From assembly GCA_963734295.1 (NCBI GenBank), contig CAVTGS010000009.1, positions 1-64,000 on the forward strand: DNA of 64,000 bases. Direction: 5' to 3'. The notes beneath the pieces are model-generated. The model had not been told where the DNA came from, ran no database searches, and saw only the letters and a list, made by a program, of their open reading frames with translations. Both the position numbers and the translations under genes were made by a program. Every line of letters starts with the position of its first letter. The first letter of the stretch is position 1. This document shows, one piece after another, positions 57,807 through 64,000 of this stretch. This DNA is from JAEUMW01 sp963734295. GTDB taxonomy: Bacteria > Pseudomonadota > Gammaproteobacteria > Burkholderiales > JAEUMW01.

Positions 57807-60245
57807 ATGAGCAAGCGAAAGAAACCAAGGGGCGGCAAACCTCCGCACCCTGCACTGATAACTCCTGCCAGTCCTTCCGCGCAAGCTTCCGGTCGCCCGC
57901 AGCCGGCTAAGCGCTGGATCGCTGTCGCGGCGATTGGTGCTCTGGTCGTCGCAGCGATCGCCTTCCTGCTCACCCGCGATCCGCAGCCTGACACTCCGAC
58001 CCATCCGCCGAAGTCCTCGTCGGCACCTCCTCTTGTAGCGGCGAGCTACGTCGGCGGCCAGGCGTGCGCCGCGTGTCACGCCGCCGAGTACAAAGCCTGG
58101 CAGGGCTCGCATCACGACCTTGCCATGCAAGTCGCCGACGAGAAGACGGTGCTCGGCAATTTCCATGATGCGAAGTTCAGGCACGCCGGTGTCACGTCGA
58201 CCTTCTTCAGGCGCAACGGGAAGTACTACGTCAACACCGACGGTCCCGACGGCAAGCTCGCCGACTTCGAGATCAAGTACACGTTCGGCGTGACACCGCT
58301 GCAGCAGTATCTGATCGAATTGCCGGGCGGCCGCCTGCAGGCGTTCGGCGTGGCGTGGGATTCGCGCCCGAAGGAGCAGGGCGGCCAGCGCTGGTTCCAT
58401 CTGTATCCCGATCGCAAGCTCCAGGCAGGCGACCCGCAGCACTGGACCGGCATCGACCAGAACTGGAACTACCAGTGCGCCGATTGCCACTCGACGAATC
58501 TGAGGAAGAACTACGACGCCGACACGAAGCACTTCGACACGAAGTGGTCGGAGATCAATGTGTCGTGCGAGGCGTGCCACGGACCCGGTTCGAATCACAT
58601 CGCGTGGGCGAAGGAGGGGGGCGACTGGCGGCGTTTCGGCGGGCCGGGCAAGGGGCTGACCGTCTTGCTGGACGAGCGGCGCGGCGCCACGTGGAAGATC
58701 GACCCGAAGACGGGCAGTGCGATCCCGCAGCGCGCCGCGCAAGGGTGTGCGCGAGATCGAAACCTGCGCGCGCTGCCACGCCCGCCGCGGGCAGTTCACG
58801 GACGACGGCGTGCACGGAGAGCCGTTTGCCGACAGCTTTCGACTTGCGCTGCTCGACGACGGACTCTACTGGGCGGACGGCCAGCAGCGCGACGAGGTCT
58901 ACAACCACGGCTCGTTCCTGCAAAGCCGGATGTTCGAGCAGGGCGTGACCTGCAGCGACTGCCACGAACCGCATTCGCTCAAGCTGCGCGCCCCCGGCAA
59001 CGCGGTCTGTGCACAGTGCCATGCCCCTGAGAAGTTTGACAGCCCCGCCCACCATCATCACCCGGTGGGATCGAAGGGGGCCGAATGTGCTGCGTGTCAC
59101 ATGCCCACCGAGACCTACATGGTGATCGATCCCCGTCACGATCACTCGATGCGCATCCCTCGGCCTGACCTCTCGGTGAAGCTCGGCACGCCGAACGCCT
59201 GCAACAAGTGCCACACCGACAAGAAACCGGAGTGGGCGGCGCAGGCCGTGCAGGCCTGGTACCCGAATCCGCTGGCGGGACATCAGAAGTTCGCCGAAGC
59301 GTTCGCGGTGAGCGCCAGCGGCGGGACCGGCGCGACGGACAAGTTGATCGCACTCGTCGAGGACCAGGGCCAGCCCGCCATCGCCCGCGCCAGCGCACTG
59401 TCCCGGCTGGGACCTCGCCTCAGCCCGGCAGGCGTCGATGCCGCGACCAAAGCCCTCAACGACGACGACGCGCTGGTGCGATCCGCCGCCGTCGAGGCGC
59501 TGTCCGGGAGCCGATCCCGCGCTGCAGACGCCAACTCCTGCCGAGAATGCTCGACGATCCGGTTCGACGGGTGCGCATGGACGCGGCGCGGGCGCTTGCG
59601 TCAGTGCCGCAGGCGGGGTTGAGCGATGCGCAGCAGGCCGCCTTTGCGAAGGCGCTCGACGAATACGTCGCCGCACAGAGGTTCAACGCCGACCGGCCGG
59701 AATCGCGCATGAATCTCGGTGCGCTGTACGCCGAGCGCGGCGAGTACGACAAGGCGCTCGCCCAGTACCGCGCGGCGATCGAGCTCGACCCCACGTTCGT
59801 GCAGGTCTACGTCAATCTCGCGGATCTTTACCGGACGCGGGGGCTGGAGAGCGAGGCCGAAGCGGCGTTGCGCGACGGTCTGAAGCGCGATCCGAAGAGC
59901 GCCCCCTTGCACCACGCGCTCGGCCTCACGCTGGTGCGGCAGAAGCGGACGGCGGAGGCGATCGCCGAGCTGCGCGAGGCCGCGAAGCTCGCGCCCGACG
60001 ACGCGCGTTTCGGCTATGTGTACGCGGTTGCGCTCGACGGCACCGGCGAGAAACAGCAGGCGTTAAAGACGCTCGAGGCGCTGGTCAAGCGCCACCCCGA
60101 CGACCGGGACGTGCTGCTCGCATTGGTCTCGTTCAATCGCAATGCGGGCGCAACCAAACAGGCGCTCACCTACGCACGGCACCTTGCCGAGCTCGAGCCG
60201 GGCAATCCTCAGGTGCGCAGGCTCGTGGCCGAACTGGGCGGTTGA
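57807..60245 (+). CDS. octaheme c-type cytochrome with TPR domain, two frameshifts
   Basis: Starts MSKRKKPRGGKPPHPALITP, then one transmembrane anchor (AVAAIGALVVAAIAFLL). Eight CXXCH heme-binding motifs follow: CAACH, CADCH, CEACH, CARCH, CSDCH, CAQCH, CAACH and CNKCH. The C-terminus has HEAT-like and tetratricopeptide repeats (MNLGALYAERGEYDKALAQY, YVNLADLYRTRGLESEAEAA). Frame changes near 58.74 and 59.51 kb split it into three parts whose motifs are continuous. It is a periplasmic electron carrier or reductase; the partner is not encoded here. Confidence 0.8.
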
Positions 60246-60340
60246 CCGTCAGCCCCTGAGCACGCGCTGGCCGGGACCGAAGGAAGCAACCGGCGAACGG
60301 AGGAGTGGCGCCACGTAGTTGGCCGACGCCGAATGGCGTG

Positions 60341-60769
60341 CTACAGGGCCAACAGGTGTTTGTCGCCCGCGCCGAGAATTGCGCTCACGGCGATCGCGCG
60401 ATCGAACGTGACGAGTCGCCCGTCGTGGCGGACTGCAAGCGCGAGCAGGTAGAGGTCGGTCAGTTGGCGCGGTCCGTGGATTCGGGCTGCGTCGGCGACG
60501 CGCTCATCGAGCAAGGTCACATCGTCGGGCCAGAACTCGTGGTGGCTGCTCGCCGCGGCGTCACGCAACCGCTCGATCCCGTCCCGCACGGAGACCGGGC
60601 TCGGATAGCGGGGGTGCGACATGATACGGACGCAGCCGTTCTGAGTAAGTGGGCACGATGCCCAACCGGCTCTGGCGGTGCGGTTGAACCACTGCCTCGC
60701 GTGTTCGTGCGATGCGTGGTCGGCGTCCAACAGTGCGATCAGCACGTTGACGTCGAGCAGCGAGCGCAT
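60341..60769 (-). CDS. vapC: VapC-type PIN-domain toxin
   Basis: 142-residue PIN ribonuclease. Conserved acidic residues are Asp6 (SLLDVNVLIAL), Asp105 (RQLTDLYLLALA) and Asp123 (VTFDRAIA). The usual second acidic residue is replaced in the PLTQNGCVRI block, as in this VapC subgroup. Its ATG shares a base with the antitoxin stop (TGATG), so the two are coupled. It appears intact. Confidence 0.87.
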   Translation of the reverse strand: MRSLLDVNVLIALLDADHASHEHARQWFNRTARAGWASCPLTQNGCVRIMSHPRYPSPVSVRDGIERLRDAAASSHHEFWPDDVTLLDERVADAARIHGPRQLTDLYLLALAVRHDGRLVTFDRAIAVSAILGAGDKHLLAL

Positions 60770-61011
60770 CAGTACGCGTCGTCCTCGCGCAACGAATCGA
60801 TCAGCTCGTTGGTCACGATGGCGCCACGCGGCGCAAAGGGACGGAATCCGTACACGGCGCGCGGCTCGCGGGCGGTCTGCACCCCGCGTGGCGCGGTCAG
60901 TGCGCGGCGCGCGAGCATCGAGACCACTTGGCCGGTAGTCTTCTTGTCGCGGCGAGCGATCTCCTTCGCGGCCTGCAGGACGTCCTCATCGATATCGAGC
61001 GTGGTTCTCAT
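60769..61011 (-). CDS. vapB: ribbon-helix-helix antitoxin
   Basis: 80-residue antitoxin. MRTTLDIDEDVLQAAKEIAR is the ribbon-helix-helix DNA-binding N-terminus, followed by KTTGQVVSMLARRAL. The C-terminal FRPFAPRGAIVTNELIDSLR would bind the toxin. It overlaps vapC by one base and probably autoregulates from just above 61011. Confidence 0.87.
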   Translation of the reverse strand: MRTTLDIDEDVLQAAKEIARRDKKTTGQVVSMLARRALTAPRGVQTAREPRAVYGFRPFAPRGAIVTNELIDSLREDDAY

Positions 61012-61177
61012 GCATCAGATGCTAAAGCATCACTCATCAGGCGTCAAATCGGTCGCGTGGGCTCTGTCGCGCGGGATCGCCAATCTGCCGGAAGTGTGGC
61101 GTCGAGTTTATTCGGGGCAGCGGCCTCTCAACACAGGGAGGAAGCTGGCTTGACCCATGGAGGCCGCGCTGACGGGC

Positions 61178-61237
61178 TTACGCGGGCGGGAACGCGATTG
61201 CGCCGATGTCTGCGGCAGCAACGAGAGAAGTAGTCAT
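61178..61237 (-). pseudogene. 5' remnant of the PepSY gene, second copy
   Basis: A 19-codon stretch starting at the ATG overlapping the lipoprotein stop (ATGA). It reads MTTSLVAAADIGAIAFPPA and ends at 61178. The bases align with the start of the PepSY gene at 4206 (MNKQLILALATVAGIGVIAL), so the second copy of the coupled pair has lost its PepSY part. Confidence 0.55.
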
Positions 61238-61812
61238 TCGCTTGTTCCCGGTTTGGCTCTGAGGCTCACGAGAAGTTTGGGGTCCGCCAGCATGCGGTTG
61301 CCAATTTGCCGGAACGCGCGCTCGTAGGCCGACGCGATGCCACCTTGTGAAAAGTTCGGCTGGCTCGCCGTCCCGCTTCCGGAATGAATGCCCAAGGGCT
61401 GCGTGTACGTGTCTGCGCCGGGGAATATCGTTGCCGTGGCGTTCGCATAGTACTCGGACATCACGGGATTCACCGAGCTGCTCCCGCTCAACCGGATGGT
61501 GACCGACGGAGAGCTCATGCTCGGCGCGACTCCGACCTCGGTGAACATCTCGCGAAACACCCTCATCGCCGCGTGCTGCATCAACTCGGCCCCGGGGTAT
61601 TGCCACGTTTCGCCGCGCAGCTCCACGGTCTGCGTGTTGACCATGGCCGGATCCACCTGCACCGCGACCCGGGCCCGGATCGGCAGTGTCACATCCGATG
61701 GTGGGCGAAGCGGCGCGGGGCCCGACGGAGAAGTGCCGCAACCCGAAGCAAGCGCAACGAGCAGCGTCGCGACGGCGAATCCAGCAAAGGTCATGTTCCC
61801 TGCCCGCTCCAT
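61234..61812 (-). CDS. outer-membrane or periplasmic lipoprotein, copy 2
   Basis: 192 residues, paralogue of 4203-4769 with most positions identical. The ATG at 61812 follows GGAGG. The signal peptide ends LVALASGCGT (Cys25). Conserved blocks include MVNTQTVELRGETWQYPGAE, PVMSEYYANATAT and GGIASAYERAFRQIGNRM. It has four extra C-terminal residues (GTSE). Same strand and same ATGA coupling as copy 1, about 57 kb away. Function is unknown. Confidence 0.78.
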   Translation of the reverse strand: MERAGNMTFAGFAVATLLVALASGCGTSPSGPAPLRPPSDVTLPIRARVAVQVDPAMVNTQTVELRGETWQYPGAELMQHAAMRVFREMFTEVGVAPSMSSPSVTIRLSGSSSVNPVMSEYYANATATIFPGADTYTQPLGIHSGSGTASQPNFSQGGIASAYERAFRQIGNRMLADPKLLVSLRAKPGTSE

Positions 61813-62238
61813 TACGTGCCTCCACTGTCGGTTGAAAAACTGGCACCCACGCGACACTACGGTCCGGGTACGCAGCGTGTCCAGCGCCGAGTCTGCTCTC
61901 CCCTGATTCTCCGTTCCGGGGCGCGAGCGCATCGCCCTTTCGCGCAATGCATTTGCCCCTCGGTGCAGTGGTTTCGTCCGTTCGCGCGGGTGATGATGAC
62001 GATCTTCGCCGCAAGGCGGGGATGCTCGAGATGAGGAAGCTCGGCATCGGGAGCAGGCATCGCAACTTACGATTATAGTGCTGCACGACCATGCAAAGTC
62101 CGAATAAGATTGCGGCTCGGCGCAGGCATTACCGCACACTCGGGTGCGTCGGGCTTCCCGGCGCGCAGCGGGTTCGCACGCGCGAACTTTGCGACGCAGC
62201 CGACGAGAGATCCCAGAGCCTTACTACAGGACAACGAA
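61813..62238. promoter_or_regulatory. divergent intergenic region with the conserved lipoprotein leader
   Basis: About 430 bases between the lipoprotein (minus) and a membrane protein gene (plus). The part next to the lipoprotein repeats the leader of copy 1 (CCTCCACTGTCGGTTGAAAA; GGGGCGCGAGCGCA) and a decayed form of its 22-base palindromic repeat near 61930-61975. No gene was recognised in the remainder. Confidence 0.5.
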
Positions 62239-62646
62239 ATGTCACTCATCAAGGATCTTCTGGATAAGCCGCCCGCCCTGTCCGCCGCGTCCAAGTACAC
62301 GGTGCTGAACGGCTTCGTCTACCTGGGGTGCGGAGCCCTGCTCATTGCCTGGCCGGGCGTGACGCAGACGATCTTCATGGATCGCGCTTTCGTCGGAGAC
62401 GAGGCAGCGCTCATCCGTGTGATGGGGATGACGGTGGCGGTCATTGGCTGGCTCTACTTGTTCGGCGGTCGTTCGGGGGGGCGACAAGTCGTCGCCGCTT
62501 CCGTGGTCGACCGATTGGTGTTGGTACCTGCGGTGCTCGTGCCCCTGGCGATTGCGGGTGTCTTCCCGCATTTGCTGCTCGCGTTCGCGATACTCGACCC
62601 ATTGCTCGGCATTGGGGCCTGGCTGCTTCTCGGTGCCAAGACTTGA
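62239..62646 (+). CDS. small membrane protein of unknown function
   Basis: 135 residues from the ATG at 62239, preceded by AGGA. A short charged N-terminus (MSLIKDLLDKPPALSAASKY) is followed by four hydrophobic segments: VYLGCGALLIAWPGV, VMGMTVAVIGWLYLFGG, LVLVPAVLVPLAIAGV and LLLAFAILDPLLGIGAWLLL. No family is recognised. It lies 31 bases upstream of the second barrel gene and is probably cotranscribed with it. Confidence 0.7.
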   Translation: MSLIKDLLDKPPALSAASKYTVLNGFVYLGCGALLIAWPGVTQTIFMDRAFVGDEAALIRVMGMTVAVIGWLYLFGGRSGGRQVVAASVVDRLVLVPAVLVPLAIAGVFPHLLLAFAILDPLLGIGAWLLLGAKT

Positions 62647-62677
62647 TTTCGAAGGTTCCAACAACGAGCGATCCAAC

Positions 62678-63603
62678 ATGAATCACGATGAGGCACGATG
62701 GCTCACGGCCGCGGGATTGGCGGCTGCACTGCTCGCGACCGCGCCCGCACACGCCAAGCTCAGCGCCGAAGAACTCGCGAAGCTCGCGCAAAATCCCGTC
62801 GGCAACCTGATCAGCGTGCCGTTCCAGAACAACACCAATCTCAACTTCGGGCCGGAGAAGGGAACGCAGAACATTCTCAACATCCAGCCGGTCATCCCGA
62901 TCGAGGTGACCGACGACTGGAACGTCATCACGCGCACCATCCTGCCGGTGATCTGGAACGCGTCGCTGGGTCCGGGCGATGGCGCCACCACCGGCATCGG
63001 CGACACGACGTTCACCGCGTTCGTGTCCCCCGCGAAGCCTGGACACTGGATCTGGGGTGCCGGTCCGGTCTTGCAGTTTCCCACGAACAGCAACGCGGAG
63101 CTCGGCAATAAGAACTGGGGCTTGGGTCCGTCGGCCATGGTGCTGCACCTCGACAAAACAGACCCGTGGGCGTGCTGGCCAACAACACTGGTCGCTTTCG
63201 AGCAATGAGCGTGGCGGCTCCTACAGCACCGGCCTGATCCAGCCTTTCGTGAACTACAACTTCCCGGGTGGTCTCTACCTCGTCAGCGCACCGATCGCGC
63301 CGGTCGACTGGAATGCCGACGGGGGAGAAGCGGACCGTGCCTCTGGGGGGCGGCGTCGGGAAGATCTTCCACCTCGGCAAGCTGCCCGTGAACACACAGT
63401 TGAGCGCCTACTACAACGTCGTCCATCCTGACAATGGCGCGAACTGGCAGATCGGCGCGCAGGTGCAGCTCATGTTTCCGAAAGTTTCCGAAATGATTGC
63501 TTTGGGCGAGCGAACAGGGACGGTCCTCGAAGTTGGACCGCTTTCCCGCGCGTTGCACCGCCACAGGCAGCGTGGTAGGGTTGGAGCGTGTCGCTGGTAC
63601 TGA
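62678..63603 (+). CDS. outer-membrane beta-barrel protein ('neuromedin U'-annotated family), copy 2, frameshifted
   Basis: Close homologue of 10538-11353. The ATG at 62678 opens a signal peptide ending APAHAKL, then LAKLAQNPVGNLISVPFQNN, identical over long stretches to copy 1. Frame changes near 63.17, 63.20 and 63.32 kb break the second half; the pieces read GLIQPFVNYNFPGG and LGKLPVNTQLSAYYNVVHPD. Copy 1 ends MFPK with a stop; here the stop is lost and the frame runs on for about 40 unrelated residues to 63603. Confidence 0.7.
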
Positions 63604-63626
63604 CAAATATCGGGAGTGAGTTCTAG

Positions 63627-63862
63627 ATGGGCAGGAAGTTCGAGCGCATTACGGTCAATCCCGATCAGATGGGGGGGCCCCATGTCTGCGTGGATTGCGG
63701 ATTCCCGTCGCGACGGTCGTGGGGATGATCGCTGATGGCATGAACGAGAACGAGGTGCTTGCTGCGTTCCCCGACCTCGAGGCGGAGGACATCCATGAGG
63801 CCTTGCGGTTTGCTGCAGAAGCCGTGCGAGAGAGAGAGCTGCCCCTCGTTCACCCGTCGTGA
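63627..63862 (+). CDS. DUF433 antitoxin, frameshifted
   Basis: Second DUF433 antitoxin. It starts MGRKFERITVNPDQMGG. The frame breaks in a run of seven Gs followed by four Cs (63671-63681), after which CLRGLRIPVATVVGMIADGM and NEVLAAFPDLEAEDIHEALR are read in the shifted frame to the TGA at 63860. One extra base in the run restores a normal DUF433 protein. It overlaps the DUF5615 gene by four bases (GTGA). Confidence 0.72.
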
Positions 63863-63972
63863 GGTTCCTGGTCGACAACGCTCTTTCACCGCTCGTTGCA
63901 GAGGGGCTGAAGGCGGTTGGCCACGATGCCGTTCATGTTCGCGAACTCTCTATGCAGGCGAGTAGTTTCTAA
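63859..63972 (+). CDS. DUF5615 PIN-like toxin, truncated
   Basis: Starts with GTG at 63859 overlapping the antitoxin stop. It reads VRFLVDNALSPLVAEGLKAV and GHDAVHVRELSMQASSF, the N-terminal third of a DUF5615 protein with the conserved Asp6, then stops at 63970-63972. The normal length is about 110 residues. The last codons already deviate from the family, so the break is a truncation or a late frame change; the window ends 28 bases further. Confidence 0.7.
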   Translation: MRFLVDNALSPLVAEGLKAVGHDAVHVRELSMQASSF

Positions 63973-64000
63973 TCCAGGTATGAGTCTGAACAGGATGGCG

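Noticed and set aside
1..64000. rRNA or tRNA genes
   Set aside because: No conserved rRNA stretch or convincing tRNA cloverleaf with an intact T-loop was noticed on either strand; a dedicated scan was not possible.

Overview
The window is visibly GC-rich and densely coded. It carries envelope gene families (DUF1254/DUF1214, PqiABC, MscK-like channels, FadL, type I secretion, AraC regulators with a PF12625-type N-terminus) that fit a Gram-negative proteobacterium, most likely an environmental betaproteobacterium. The taxon is inferred from gene content; no rRNA or tRNA gene was recognised to fix it.

Layout. 1-1.8 kb is the tail of an integron cassette array on the minus strand: a DUF433-DUF5615 toxin-antitoxin cassette, an attC site, an SDR oxidoreductase cassette, a second attC site, and a hicA toxin running off the left edge. 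1.9-3.3 kb has no recognisable gene. 3.3-4.9 kb (minus) holds a peroxiredoxin fragment, a broken PepSY gene and a lipoprotein gene. 5.3-13.4 kb (plus) runs sulfatase, beta-propeller protein, DUF1254 protein, outer-membrane barrel, cation/proton antiporter and DUF3313 lipoprotein. 13.6-20.1 kb holds a Phd-VapC pair, a possible formylglycine-generating-enzyme remnant, a periplasmic protein, an MscK-like channel, a SYLF chimera, an outer-membrane protein and a truncated AraC regulator. 20.3-29.3 kb holds a DUF1254 lipoprotein, an AraC regulator, a sulfatase fragment, an intact 833-residue sulfatase, small envelope proteins and an RHH-VapC pair. 29.4-36.4 kb holds a large repetitive lipoprotein, a 1046-residue STAND/BTAD regulator and a FadL-type porin. 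36.7-43.3 kb is a complete type I secretion operon: mini-RTX ORF, ABC exporter, HlyD adaptor and a 1069-residue substrate. 43.5-53.7 kb holds a second copy of the large repetitive protein, PqiA, a chimeric MscK fragment, an AraC regulator, an outer-membrane protein, a PpiC isomerase, a DUF3604 protein and a potassium-type channel. 53.7-57.2 kb is pqiA-pqiA-pqiB-pqiC with many frame breaks. 57.8-64 kb holds an octaheme cytochrome/TPR protein, an RHH-VapC pair, a second copy of the lipoprotein/PepSY unit, a membrane protein, a second barrel and another DUF433-DUF5615 pair.

Two themes link the genes. First, the same envelope families recur two or three times, intact or as fragments: sulfatase, DUF1254, the 'neuromedin U'-annotated barrel, the MFDGNWHF outer-membrane protein, the large W/Y/G-rich protein, AraC regulator, MscK, PqiA and the coupled lipoprotein/PepSY unit. 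This suggests a co-inherited envelope module undergoing duplication and decay. Second, reading-frame breaks are frequent but unevenly spread: none is seen in coding sequence between about 23.7 and 45 kb, while 5-13 kb and 53.7-63.7 kb are full of them. Whether these are sequencing errors or true pseudogenes cannot be settled from the sequence alone.
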